A DNA stretch of 64,000 nucleotides from AP-15 sp963732095 (GTDB lineage Bacteria > Pseudomonadota > Alphaproteobacteria > ATCC43930 > CGMCC-115725), in assembly GCA_963732095.1 (NCBI GenBank), contig CAVSZA010000014.1, positions 310,001-374,000 of the forward strand. The letters are read 5' to 3'. Position numbers and translations under genes: made by a program. The notes beneath the pieces are model-generated. The model was not told where the DNA came from. It saw nothing but the letters and a program-made list of their open reading frames with translations, and ran no database searches. This document shows positions 8,104-16,580 of this stretch, piece after piece (the first letter of the stretch is position 1; each line of letters begins with the position of its first letter).

Positions 8104-9317
8104 TTTTCAGCTCCTCGCGATGCCTGGCTGAGTGCGGCGACTCCGGGCAGCTCGCGGCCTTCCAGCCATTCGAGAAAGGCGCCGCCCGCGGTCGAGACAT
8201 AGGACAGCTCATCGATCTCTCCCGCCGCCGCAAGCGCCGCAACCGTGTCCCCCCCACCGGCGACGCTGAGCAATTTCCCGGCCTGTGTCAGCTCGGCGAC
8301 TCGTTTGGCAACCGCAACAGTGCCACGATCGAAAGGAGGCGTCTCAAAAGCGCCGAGCGGCCCATTCCAGACGAGAGTGCGCGCCTCTTCGAGGGCGGCG
8401 CCGATGCGGGCCACGGTTCTTGTTCCGATATCGAGGATCATCGCATCTTGCGGCACCAGATCGATCGCGACCTCGCGGGTCCTGACCCCCGACGCCAGCT
8501 CGGAGGCGACGACGGCATCTTCGGGAAGAATGACGCGGCAGGCCTGCTCTCCGGCGAGCGCCAGCAGCTGGCGGGCCGTTTCGGCCATGTCGCGCTCGCA
8601 GAGCGAGCGGCCGACCTCCTTCCCTTGGGCCAACAGCAATGTGTTTGCCATCGCCCCGCCGATCGCGAGGACGTCGACCTTCCCGGTGATGAAGCGCAAC
8701 AGGTCGAGCTTTGTCGACACCTTAGCGCCCCCGATCAGGGCAAGGACCGGCCGTGCCGGGCTGTCGAGAGCGGCGGTCAGCGCGTTGAGTTCAGCCTCCA
8801 TCAGTTTCCCGGCCGCAGCCGGCAGCAGATGCGCGAGCGCCTCGATCGAAGCATGCGCCCGATGTGCCGCGGAGAAGGCGTCGTCAACATAGATATCACC
8901 GAGCTCGGCCAGCGCCCGGGCAAAATCGGGGGAGTTCGATTCCTCGCCTTTGTGAAAGCGCAGGTTTTCCAAGAGCGCCACCTGCCCGGGCCGGAGTGCG
9001 GCGACCGCTCGCTCGGCCTCCTCGCCTACGCAGTCAGCGGCGAAGGTCACCTTGCGGCCGCCGATTGCCCTCTCCAATGGGCCAATCAAAATCCGTAGAG
9101 AAAGCCGCGGGTCCGGCCTGCCGCTCGGGCGCCCGAAATGCGACATCACAATAACCTTGGCGCCCTTGTCGATCAGCGTCTCTATCGTCGGGGCGAGCCG
9201 CTCGATCCGGGTTGCGTCGGTAACCACACCGTCCTTGACCGGGACATTCAGATCGGTGCGCAACAACACTCGTTTGCCGCGCACTTCAATATCGTCGAGA
9301 GTGCGAAACCTGACCAT
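8100..9317 (-). CDS. pgk: Phosphoglycerate kinase
   Basis: 405 aa, usual length. Catalyses 1,3-bisphosphoglycerate + ADP to 3-phosphoglycerate + ATP in the cytosol. The N-terminal substrate motif VLLRTDLNVP, the SHFGRPSG loop, the hinge block ALIGGAKVSTK and the C-terminal nucleotide-binding GGGDTVAA are all present. The neighbouring glycolytic genes gap and fba, often adjacent in related genomes, are absent here. It is instead coupled to a CBS-BON gene downstream. Confidence 0.97.
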   Translation of the reverse strand: MVRFRTLDDIEVRGKRVLLRTDLNVPVKDGVVTDATRIERLAPTIETLIDKGAKVIVMSHFGRPSGRPDPRLSLRILIGPLERAIGGRKVTFAADCVGEEAERAVAALRPGQVALLENLRFHKGEESNSPDFARALAELGDIYVDDAFSAAHRAHASIEALAHLLPAAAGKLMEAELNALTAALDSPARPVLALIGGAKVSTKLDLLRFITGKVDVLAIGGAMANTLLLAQGKEVGRSLCERDMAETARQLLALAGEQACRVILPEDAVVASELASGVRTREVAIDLVPQDAMILDIGTRTVARIGAALEEARTLVWNGPLGAFETPPFDRGTVAVAKRVAELTQAGKLLSVAGGGDTVAALAAAGEIDELSYVSTAGGAFLEWLEGRELPGVAALSQASRGAEK

Positions 9318-9450
9318 CGAATACTCTGCTGATGTCGCGAGTTGAGTTATGCCAACAGATCTTAGCGCAATGCGATTACCGCCGCCACCTCAGCTCAGCT
9401 TCCACCCGGACCGTGCTACGCCCCGTTCCAAAGCAGATCGATAGCGGGCG

Positions 9451-9951
9451 CTATCGTTCCAGATCTCCGTCCTCCTGGTTCACAAAGATCAGGACGGCGA
9501 GAATTGTCAGATAAAAGCGAAAGGCCCCTTGCTGGCCATTCCACTTCTGAGATTGCCACATCTGAAACCACTCGCCGCCGACCACCATGAACCCGAAGAA
9601 CCAGACGAGAAACCCCAAGGTGGCGCCGATGAACACAAAGCGTTTGGCCCGGTTGAACCGCGCCCCGTCGGATCGCAAATGGCGGAGCAGCGCTAAGGCT
9701 GCGATCCCGAGCGCCAAAGACGTGATGCCCTCGCCGATGATGATAAGCCAATAGGCGAAATTCCATAGAGTGGGAGACATCACCCGCCGATAAAGCAGCG
9801 TGCTCCCAGGGGATATCGCATCCATGCTGAGGACATGACGAACAAACTCGAAGTTAGTGTCGTAATCAGTGATATTGTCGAAAGTGACGACAAAGGCGAA
9901 TAGCGCGAGAGATGCGACCATCGCGATCTTGGCGATACGGGCTTCGATCAC
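9451..9951 (-). CDS. DUF2165 family small integral membrane protein
   Basis: 166 aa with about four hydrophobic segments (near residues 10-28, 62-80, 100-118 and 140-158). The conserved DUF2165 pattern is visible: FDNITDYDTNFEFV near the N-terminus and WFQMWQSQKWNGQ before the last helix. The chosen start is GTG 9951, which aligns with the usual family N-terminus; alternatives are TTG 9975 or ATG 9921. Function of the family is unknown. It is divergent from the Rieske oxygenase, with 57 bp between the starts. Confidence 0.82.
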   Translation of the reverse strand: MIEARIAKIAMVASLALFAFVVTFDNITDYDTNFEFVRHVLSMDAISPGSTLLYRRVMSPTLWNFAYWLIIIGEGITSLALGIAALALLRHLRSDGARFNRAKRFVFIGATLGFLVWFFGFMVVGGEWFQMWQSQKWNGQQGAFRFYLTILAVLIFVNQEDGDLER

Positions 9952-10008
9952 CGCCGTGGTCCCGTTAACCGACAAACGACAAGATCGATGATGCGAGGAG
10001 CCGCAATC

Positions 10009-11100
10009 ATGGCTGCCGACATTTTGGTGAGAAACGCTTGGTACGTCGCCGGGCTGTCGCACGAATTCCCGCGGCAGCAGCTGCAGGGCCAGGTGATTGC
10101 GGAAAAGCCGCTGGTCATGTGGCGAACCGCGAAGGGGGGCGTCGTCGCGTTCGACGAGCGGTGCTGCCACAAAAGGATGCCGCTCTCACAAGGGAGGCTG
10201 ATCGAGAGCGACCTCCTCGAATGTGCGTATCACGGCCTGTGCTACGACGCGGCCGGCCGCTGCGTCCGGGTGCCGTCGCATCCCAATGGGCGCATCCCGC
10301 CGCAGGCGCGGCTGCGTGCGTTTCCGGCCCTTGAGCAGGATGGGCTCGTCTGGGTGTGGACCGGCGACCCGGTCAGAGCCGAGGCCGTCCGGCCGCCACG
10401 GCTGCCGGAGATTGCCGACCCGGCATGGGAAACGGCCGATACCGGGCCGATGGCGGTGCCTGCCAATTCGCTGCTGCTGATCGAGAACCTGCTCGACATC
10501 TCGCATTTCTACCCGCTGCACGACGGCAATATCGGTGATGTCGAGAACAGCCGGATCCCGGTCGAGCTCGACGAAGGGACCCGCGACGGCAACCCCTATA
10601 TCGGGACTATCCGCGAGGCCCGCGGCTACAAGCAGCCACCCTTTCTCGAAGATTACCTTGGATACGACATCGTCGACCGTGACCACACGCATTACATGCT
10701 CAGCCCGGCGGTAACCCGAGTGGACATGCGCGTGTGGCCGGCAGGCCGTCATGGCGATAAGGGCGCCGAGCGCGGCTACATCATCGTCCACACCCATACG
10801 CCGGTCGACCGGCGCAACCACGTGTGGCGGCTGATCATCAACATGCCGGCGGGACAGAAATGCAAATCCGACCCAACGAGATCGGCGGTCGGGCGCTTCA
10901 TGGAAACCTTTCCCGCCGTTATCGCCGAGGACCGCTGGGCGCTCGAAAAGCAGCAAGCGATGTTCGACTACCCTGACGACGGGTATCGCGAAGTGTTTCT
11001 GCGGCCCGACCGCGCTCTGCGCCGGGCGCGGGAAATCCTTACACAGCTGGAAGCGGCTGAAGCCAATCCCCGGCCGCCCAGCCGGGCCGCGGCGGAATGA
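10009..11100 (+). CDS. Rieske non-heme iron oxygenase, alpha subunit (vanillate demethylase/phthalate dioxygenase-like)
   Basis: 363 aa, one-component-size terminal oxygenase of the VanA/phthalate type. Rieske [2Fe-2S] ligands: Cys52-x-His54 and Cys72-x2-His75, with 17 residues between. The mononuclear iron site is in NLLDISHFYPLH: Asn160/Asp163, His166 and His171. Start ATG 10009 has AGGAG 8 nt upstream; two earlier ATGs at 9988 and 9991 lack this. Such enzymes O-demethylate or hydroxylate aromatic acids and need a separate ferredoxin reductase, which is not in the window. The substrate is not assignable. Confidence 0.94.
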   Translation: MAADILVRNAWYVAGLSHEFPRQQLQGQVIAEKPLVMWRTAKGGVVAFDERCCHKRMPLSQGRLIESDLLECAYHGLCYDAAGRCVRVPSHPNGRIPPQARLRAFPALEQDGLVWVWTGDPVRAEAVRPPRLPEIADPAWETADTGPMAVPANSLLLIENLLDISHFYPLHDGNIGDVENSRIPVELDEGTRDGNPYIGTIREARGYKQPPFLEDYLGYDIVDRDHTHYMLSPAVTRVDMRVWPAGRHGDKGAERGYIIVHTHTPVDRRNHVWRLIINMPAGQKCKSDPTRSAVGRFMETFPAVIAEDRWALEKQQAMFDYPDDGYREVFLRPDRALRRAREILTQLEAAEANPRPPSRAAAE

Positions 11101-11116
11101 GCTACGAGGGCGCTGC

Positions 11117-11500
11117 CTAGACGGCTCTCCCTCCGGCATGCGACGAGGTGACCGTGAAGTCGTACCCGTCGGGTCCCGTGAGGTGGAAGGAGTCGTGGAT
11201 CCGGCCCCTGCTGATCTCGGAGGGCCCGAGGTCTTTCGCCGCATAATCGCGGCGCGCCGCCTCGATATCGTCCACCATCAGGTCGAAGGGCGCGGCGGAA
11301 CCGGCCGCTGGCGGCTGTTCGATTTTCCTCACGACAACATGCGTGCCGCCGCGAAGCTCGAGGACGGCCAGACCATCATCGGCGAATATCGGGCGCAAGC
11401 CGACGGATTGGAGCCACCGCTCGGCAGCGGCGACATCGGTTGCCGGAAGCCGGACATGGCCCACCGCTACCGGCGGCCTCTGATCCACAGTCTGCGACAT
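11117..11500 (-). CDS. VOC family protein (glyoxalase/dioxygenase fold)
   Basis: 127 aa, two beta-alpha-beta-beta-beta modules. It opens VGHVRLPATDVAAAERW, the normal VOC beginning with a His ligand (HVRL), and ends GPDGYDFTV where many family members have a metal-binding Glu. Here that position is Phe/Thr, so metal binding is uncertain. Lies convergent to the Rieske gene (17 bp) and 36 bp downstream of another VOC gene. Substrate unknown. Confidence 0.86.
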   Translation of the reverse strand: MSQTVDQRPPVAVGHVRLPATDVAAAERWLQSVGLRPIFADDGLAVLELRGGTHVVVRKIEQPPAAGSAAPFDLMVDDIEAARRDYAAKDLGPSEISRGRIHDSFHLTGPDGYDFTVTSSHAGGRAV

Positions 11501-11536
11501 GATACCCCTTTCGTTTGAGTGCAGTCCGAGTGCGGC

Positions 11537-11899
11537 CTAGGCGGTCAGCACCTCGAGCAGGTGACCGTTCGGGTCGCAGAAATAGAAACCGCGGCCACCA
11601 TTGCGATGGTTGATCTCCATGTTCTCCGCGGAGCGCGGGCCGCTACCATAGGTAAGGCCCTCCCCTCGCACCCGGTCGAAAATCCCGTCGAATTCGGCCT
11701 CGCTGACCTTGAAGGCGTAGTGGTGCCGCTCGAAGCTGTCCCAATTGTCGAAATCGATCGTCAAGGTCTCGTTGATCCGCACGGGAGCGAAATGCGAGAC
11801 CGGGCCCTGGTATTCGAGGCCAAAGATCCTGGCGAAGAAGCGTGCGGATTCTTCCTTGTCGCGGGCCGGGACGATCGTGTGGTTGAGGACGATGGTCAA
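11537..11899 (-). CDS. VOC family protein (glyoxalase/extradiol dioxygenase-like)
   Basis: 120 aa single VOC unit. Likely metal ligands are His7 (LNHTIV), a His at 59/60 (ERHHYAF) and Glu near residue 116 in DPNGHLLEVL, so the metal site looks complete, unlike the neighbouring VOC protein. Family members include glyoxalase I, ring-cleaving dioxygenases and resistance proteins. GGAGG-like sequence precedes the ATG. Probably co-transcribed with the VOC gene at 11117-11500. Substrate unknown. Confidence 0.88.
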   Translation of the reverse strand: MTIVLNHTIVPARDKEESARFFARIFGLEYQGPVSHFAPVRINETLTIDFDNWDSFERHHYAFKVSEAEFDGIFDRVRGEGLTYGSGPRSAENMEINHRNGGRGFYFCDPNGHLLEVLTA

Positions 11900-12075
11900 G
11901 AGCGCCTCCTCCTAACTGTCTTTGCTAAAATGAGCCCGATCGCCGCAATCGGCAAGCACCAGCGGCTCTCGATGGGACGCCCCGCACTCTTTCTAGATGA
12001 TCGGGAGCAAGGCTTCGTAACGAGCGTTTGCGAGGGGCGCAACCGCACTCGCTTATTTCAAGGGAGGCGACAAAA

Positions 12076-13875
12076 ATGGGTCCTCGCGCAAACTTCGTAA
12101 CAGCATGGCCGACTAACGCCCTCGCTACCTTTCTGGCAGGCCTGCTACTGACGACCGGAGCAGCGTCCCATGCTCAGACCACCGGCCAAGCCTCGACGGC
12201 GGGATCTGCCGCCTGCGTCGGGGATAATGGCGGCATCACGCTGTCTCCAGACTTCTGCCCTACCGTGTTCGCAGACAAGCTGGGCCATGCCCGGCATATG
12301 GTGGTGGCTCCGAACGGGGTCGTCTACGCCAACACCTGGAGCGGGCGCTATTACCACGACGACACGCCTCCTCCCGGCGGGTTTCTGATTGCCCTGCAGG
12401 ACACCAAGGGCGACGGCCGGGCCGACAAGATCGTGCGCTTTGGTCCAACCAAGGCGGAAGGCAACGCGGGAGGAACCGGCGTCGCCATCTACAAGGGCTA
12501 CCTCTATGCCGAGACAAACGATCGCATCGTGCGGTACCAGCTGCCGTCGAGTGGGATCGAGCCGACCGGAGCGCCCGAGACCGTCGTGTCGGGGTTGCCG
12601 CTGACCGGTGATCATCCGATGCATCCCATCGCGATCGACCCCGAAGGCAATCTCTACGTCGACCTCGGATCGGCGACCAATTCGTGCCAAAGCCAGAATC
12701 GCATGCCGAATGTGCCGGGTAATAACCCTTGCACTGAATTGGAGACCCGAGCCGGCACCTGGCGCTACGACGCCAATCGGCTGGATCAGCATTTCTCGCC
12801 GGCCGAGCGCTTCGTCACGGGTCTTCGCAACGGCGAGGGGATCTCGTTTGATTCGGCGGGGAGGATTTTAGCGACCCAGCATGGCCGCGACCAACTTGGA
12901 CAGAACTGGCCCAAGCTCTACACATTGAAGCAAAACGCCAACCTGCCGGCGGAGGAGCTGGTCCAATTGCGGCAGGGCGCCGATTTCGGCTGGCCGGAAT
13001 GCTATTACGACGCTGATCAAAAGAAGCTCGTATTAGCCCCCGAATACGGTGGTGATGGTGGAAAAGCGGTGGGTGTCTGCGCGCAGAAGGACGGGCCGAT
13101 AGCGGCGTTCCCGGCCCATTGGGCGCCCAACGACATGCTGATCTATGAGGGCAGCCAGTTCCCGTCCGCCTATAAAGACGGCGCCTTCATTGCGTTCCAC
13201 GGCTCCTGGAACCGCGCGCCGGAACCGCAGGGCGGCTACAATGTGGTGTTCCAGCCCTTGTCCGACGGCAAGGCTTCCGGCCCGTTTGTGGTTTTCGCGG
13301 ACGGTTTTGCCGGGGCGATCAAGCAACCAGGTCAGGCGGCGCATCGCCCGACCGGGCTGGCGGTCGGGCCTGACGGTGCACTCTATATCGCCGACGATCA
13401 GGGCGGTCGGATTTGGCGGGTCACCTTCCAGGGTGGGAACAAGGCAAGCGGAATTGCGGCTGCGGCGCCTCCGCCTCCTTCCGCGCAGGCCTCGACATCC
13501 GCCAACGCTTCGCCGCCGGAGGGTATCCATCCGAACGCCGGTGCCAATCCGCTCCCGATACCGCCGGGCGCATCGCCGGACCAGGTCGCGTTGGGCATGC
13601 GCATTTTCGAGGGAGAGGCCGCTGGAGGGACATGCGCGGGATGCCACGGCACGGACGGCAAAGGCACGGGCATGGGTTCCGATTTGACCAACGGCAAGTG
13701 GCTATGGGGCAATGGCAGCGTCCAGGCGATTAGTCGGACGATCGCCCATGGCGTACCGAAGCCCAAGGAGCACACCGGCGTGATGCCGCCCATGGGTGGC
13801 ACCCAGCTCTCCCAAGCCGATCTCGCCGCGGTGGCAGATTACGTGTGGGCGATCGGTCACCAAAAGCAGCGCTAG
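12076..13875 (+). CDS. PQQ-dependent sugar (sorbosone-type) dehydrogenase fused to cytochrome c
   Basis: 599 aa. Signal peptide at residues 1 to about 36 (ends SHAQ). A beta-propeller of the PQQ sugar/pyranose dehydrogenase type fills residues about 50-460, with motifs such as GLRNGEGISFD and LAVGPDGALYIADD. After a Pro/Ala/Ser linker, a cytochrome c domain carries heme motif CAGCH (520-524) and an axial-Met candidate in VMPPMGG. The fusion lets electrons pass within one periplasmic protein to the respiratory chain. Start ATG 12076 has GGAGG 8 nt upstream; the ORF extends 16 codons further without support. PQQ synthesis genes are not in the window. Confidence 0.93.
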   Translation: MGPRANFVTAWPTNALATFLAGLLLTTGAASHAQTTGQASTAGSAACVGDNGGITLSPDFCPTVFADKLGHARHMVVAPNGVVYANTWSGRYYHDDTPPPGGFLIALQDTKGDGRADKIVRFGPTKAEGNAGGTGVAIYKGYLYAETNDRIVRYQLPSSGIEPTGAPETVVSGLPLTGDHPMHPIAIDPEGNLYVDLGSATNSCQSQNRMPNVPGNNPCTELETRAGTWRYDANRLDQHFSPAERFVTGLRNGEGISFDSAGRILATQHGRDQLGQNWPKLYTLKQNANLPAEELVQLRQGADFGWPECYYDADQKKLVLAPEYGGDGGKAVGVCAQKDGPIAAFPAHWAPNDMLIYEGSQFPSAYKDGAFIAFHGSWNRAPEPQGGYNVVFQPLSDGKASGPFVVFADGFAGAIKQPGQAAHRPTGLAVGPDGALYIADDQGGRIWRVTFQGGNKASGIAAAAPPPPSAQASTSANASPPEGIHPNAGANPLPIPPGASPDQVALGMRIFEGEAAGGTCAGCHGTDGKGTGMGSDLTNGKWLWGNGSVQAISRTIAHGVPKPKEHTGVMPPMGGTQLSQADLAAVADYVWAIGHQKQR

Positions 13876-13995
13876 CCTTGCTTACACACAGATTTTGTCG
13901 GCAAGCAGGCTTCTCGGCGTGGATCGCCGTCTAATGATGGCAGCGTTTGATTGTTAATTGCGTCTTGTGTGAGCGTCCCACGTACCTTGGGGTCA

Positions 13996-14220
13996 ATGCA
14001 TACAATCAGTACACAGCATCCGCTGGGGTCACCCTGCCGACCTCGATCATCGGGTCATTGCCGCGGCCGAGGTGGTATAGGGCGGGCCTCAGCTCACAGA
14101 GCTTTCTTGGATCCGGTCGAACGGGTCTGGGCGATCAGTTACGCGCTGAACGGTGAGCTCGGCGACTTGGCCGATGCCGGCTGCCCGGTGGTCCGGTTGG
14201 AGGAACTCCCGAAGCCGAAT
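13996..14220 (+). pseudogene. Remnant of a MetE-like (cobalamin-independent methionine synthase II family) gene
   Basis: Two fragments in different frames resemble this family. At about 14028-14096 one frame reads TLPTSIIGSLPRPRWY, the usual N-terminal folate-site start of COG0620 proteins. At about 14104-14220 another frame reads YALNGELGDLADAGCPVVRLEE, like the central block that normally lies over 100 residues later. So there is at least one frameshift and a large internal deletion, and no C-terminal half. The ATG at 13996 may be the original start, in a third relation to the first fragment. A dead fragment; the call rests on short motifs read by eye. Confidence 0.5.
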
Positions 14221-14325
14221 GCCTGGCGGCCGACCTCCGCTTTTCGCTGGCTGGTGATCGGTAGCCGACAAGTTCGCACGAATGGAGCGCGGCCGGTCGG
14301 CCAATGCCATATCCAGAATTATTTA

Positions 14326-14354
14326 TTGACAATTAGCTATGTTGTGTATATTAT
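14326..14354 (+). promoter_or_regulatory. Consensus sigma70-type promoter without a gene behind it
   Basis: TTGACA at 14326-14331 and TATTAT at 14349-14354 with exactly 17 bp between, in an AT-rich island inside GC-rich DNA. It faces right. No convincing coding region follows before the convergent end of the dehydrogenase gene at 14611. It may be a relic of a lost gene or drive a short untranslated RNA. Confidence 0.5.
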
Positions 14355-14380
14355 AGCTTCAAGCCAGGGGCAGGCACTGG

Positions 14381-14398
14381 ACTCCCGCTTTCGCGGGG
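14381..14398. repeat. Short palindrome (CCCGC/GCGGG stem)
   Basis: Stem 14384-14388 with 14393-14397 around TTTC. The surrounding sequence ACTCCCGCTTTCGCGGGG resembles the dispersed intergenic palindromes found in many proteobacteria, in which a TGGATTCCCGC arm pairs with GCGGGAATGAC; here only one half-like copy is left. Could act as a weak transcription stop for the promoter at 14326. Confidence 0.4.
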
Positions 14399-14610
14399 CG
14401 ACGAGGGCCGATGCAACCTGATCGGATGATGCTCCCAAGAATCGTGCAGCAAGAACAGCGAGAAACACCCAAAGAACAGCGAGCGATTTGGCTGTTGTCT
14501 CAATCTGTGGACCCCTCGACAGCCGAGGATTTCCTCGGAAGATGTGATGCAGCTCGCTGATAATGCCCCCGGCAGAACAGCAAAAACAGCCAGCGGTGCC
14601 GGAGGCTGGC
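14399..14610. other. Intergenic region with no recognisable gene
   Basis: Nothing coding or structural was recognised here beyond the flanking promoter and palindrome. It lies between a strong-looking rightward promoter and the 3' end of the tartrate/malate-type dehydrogenase gene, and is rich in AACAGC-like short words (for example AGAACAGCGAG twice), without a regular repeat period. Confidence 0.4.
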
Positions 14611-15672
14611 TCAGCGGATCGCGGCGGTGACCGCGGCGCCGAGATCCTTGGTGCCGGCGTTGCCGCCGAGGTCCGGGGTGCGGGTGCCGCCTTCGGCGAG
14701 AACCTCGGCGATGGCGCGCTCGACGGCTGACGCCGCCGCGCCCTCGCCGAGGTGGTCGAGCATCATTGCCCCCGACCAGACCTGGCCGATCGGGTTGGCG
14801 ATGCCGCGGCCGGCAATGTCCGGCGCCGAGCCGTGCACCGGCTCGAACATCGACGGGTACTCGCGCTCGGGGTTGATGTTGCCGGAGGGCGCAATGCCGA
14901 TCGAGCCGACGACCGCCGGCCCGAGATCGGACAAAATGTCGCCGAACAGGTTCGACCCGACGACCACATCGAACCAGTCGGGATGACGCACGAAATGCGC
15001 CGTCAGGATATCGATGTGGTACTGGTCGGTCTTGACGTCCGGGTAGTCGCGCGCGACCGCTGCGAAGCGCTCGTCCCAGAACGGCATCGTGTGGATGATG
15101 CCGTTCGACTTGGTCGCCGAGGTGACGTGCTTCTTGCGCGTGCGGGCCAGCTCGAAGGCATAGCGCATGACCCGATCGCAGCCGCGCCGCGTGAAGACTG
15201 ATTCCTGCACCGCCATTTCGTGTTCGGTGCCGTCATAGAGCCGGCCGCCGATTTCCGAGTATTCGCCCTCGTTGTTCTCGCGCACGACATAAAAATCGAT
15301 GTCGCCGGGCGCGCGGTCGCGCAGCGGCGACTGGACCCCGGCGAGAAGCCGCACCGGACGGAGGTTGACGTATTGGTGGAAGCCGCGCCGCAGTGGGATC
15401 AGCAACCCCCACAGCGAGACATGGTCCGGCACCTCGGGGTGACCGACCGCGCCGAGATAGACGGCGTCGTAGAGCCGCAGCCGTGCGATCCCATCCTCCG
15501 GCATCATCATGCCCATATTGACGTAGCGTTCGCAGCTCCAGTCGAATTCGTGCCACTGGAAGCCAAAACCGTAAGCCCGCGCCGCCGCCTCCATCGCGGC
15601 AATCCCCTCCGGCATCACCTCGCGCCCGATGCCATCGCCGGCGATCACCGCGATCCGATAGTTCTTTGCCAT
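14611..15672 (-). CDS. Tartrate/D-malate-type dehydrogenase (isocitrate/isopropylmalate dehydrogenase family)
   Basis: 353 aa. NAD-dependent beta-decarboxylating dehydrogenase fold: N-terminal IAVIAGDGIGREV, substrate motif YVVRENNEGEYSEIGG, and the family signature NLFGDILSDLGP with metal-binding Asp residues. The NEGEYSEIGGR stretch and its length suit the TtuC/DmlA group (tartrate dehydrogenase, D-malate dehydrogenase), not LeuB. Start ATG 15672 is preceded by GGAGGTG; the longer ORF to 15717 has no such site. Substrate between tartrate, D-malate and similar acids cannot be settled from sequence alone. Confidence 0.88.
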   Translation of the reverse strand: MAKNYRIAVIAGDGIGREVMPEGIAAMEAAARAYGFGFQWHEFDWSCERYVNMGMMMPEDGIARLRLYDAVYLGAVGHPEVPDHVSLWGLLIPLRRGFHQYVNLRPVRLLAGVQSPLRDRAPGDIDFYVVRENNEGEYSEIGGRLYDGTEHEMAVQESVFTRRGCDRVMRYAFELARTRKKHVTSATKSNGIIHTMPFWDERFAAVARDYPDVKTDQYHIDILTAHFVRHPDWFDVVVGSNLFGDILSDLGPAVVGSIGIAPSGNINPEREYPSMFEPVHGSAPDIAGRGIANPIGQVWSGAMMLDHLGEGAAASAVERAIAEVLAEGGTRTPDLGGNAGTKDLGAAVTAAIR

Positions 15673-15780
15673 GCTGCACCTCCGCTTCCGGACCGGAGCA
15701 TAACGCGAAACCGACATTTTTCGGACCGGGCAAAATTTGATGGGTTTCGACCCATCCTACCGAGTTCCGCGTTCCCGACC

Positions 15781-16578
15781 CTAGCCTGAATGGAGGGGAT
15801 GAGAGTGGTCGAGCGGCCCGTGGCCGCGTCCCAAGCCCGGCGCGCTGGCGATGGCTTGCTGGACGTAGGCGTGGGCCCGCTCCACCGCCCCTTCGACGTT
15901 GAGGCCTTGGGCCAGGCCCGCAGCAATCCCCGAGGCCAGGGTGCAGCCGGTGCCATGAGTATGGCGGGTCGAGAGCCGCGGGCTCTCCCAGACGCGGGCG
16001 CCCGCTTTGGTCACGAGCACGTCCGACACGGTCTTCCCGGATAGGTGCCCGCCCTTGACCAGCACCGCCCGGCAGCCGAGCGCCAGCAGGCTTTCGCCTG
16101 CGGCTCGCATTTCGGCGACGCTGCCGATCGAGGTGCCGCACAGAATTTCGGCTTCCGGCAAATTCGGGGTGACTATCTCGGCGCGGGCGATCAGCAGCTG
16201 CTTCAGCCCGTCGAGCGCGGCGGGATCGATCAACCGGGCACCGCCCTTTGCTACCATTACCGGATCGACGACGAGCGGGATGCCGGCGGCGCGTTCGCCA
16301 AGCGCGGCGGCGATTGTCTCGATCACCGGCAAATCGTGCAGCATGCCGGTCTTGATCGCATCGGCGCCGATGTCGTCGAGCACGACTTCGATCTGGCGCC
16401 GGACAAACTCGGGCGGGATCGGCAGAACTCCGAATACGCCCTCGGTGTTTTGCGCGGTCAGCGCGGTGATCGCGGTTGCCGCATAGGCGTCGAGCATCGA
16501 CACGGTCTTGATGTCGGCTTGGATGCCGGCGCCACCGCCGGAATCGGAACCGGCAATGATCAGCACCCGCCCGCGCAC
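15781..16578 (-). CDS. thiD: Hydroxymethylpyrimidine/phosphomethylpyrimidine kinase
   Basis: 265 aa ribokinase-fold enzyme of thiamine synthesis; phosphorylates HMP and HMP-P. It opens LIIAGSDSGGGAGIQADIKT, the HMP-binding block, with VDPVMVAKGG mid-protein and the kinase motif THGTGCTLASGIAAGLA containing the catalytic Cys/anion hole. It begins 2 bp after the glmM stop, so the two are one operon. No thi box riboswitch was seen upstream. Confidence 0.96.
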   Translation of the reverse strand: MRGRVLIIAGSDSGGGAGIQADIKTVSMLDAYAATAITALTAQNTEGVFGVLPIPPEFVRRQIEVVLDDIGADAIKTGMLHDLPVIETIAAALGERAAGIPLVVDPVMVAKGGARLIDPAALDGLKQLLIARAEIVTPNLPEAEILCGTSIGSVAEMRAAGESLLALGCRAVLVKGGHLSGKTVSDVLVTKAGARVWESPRLSTRHTHGTGCTLASGIAAGLAQGLNVEGAVERAHAYVQQAIASAPGLGRGHGPLDHSHPLHSG

Positions 16579-16580
16579 GG

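Noticed and set aside
14422..14610. Possible toxin-antitoxin gene after the orphan promoter
   Set aside because: No ORF of reasonable length or known motif follows the promoter.
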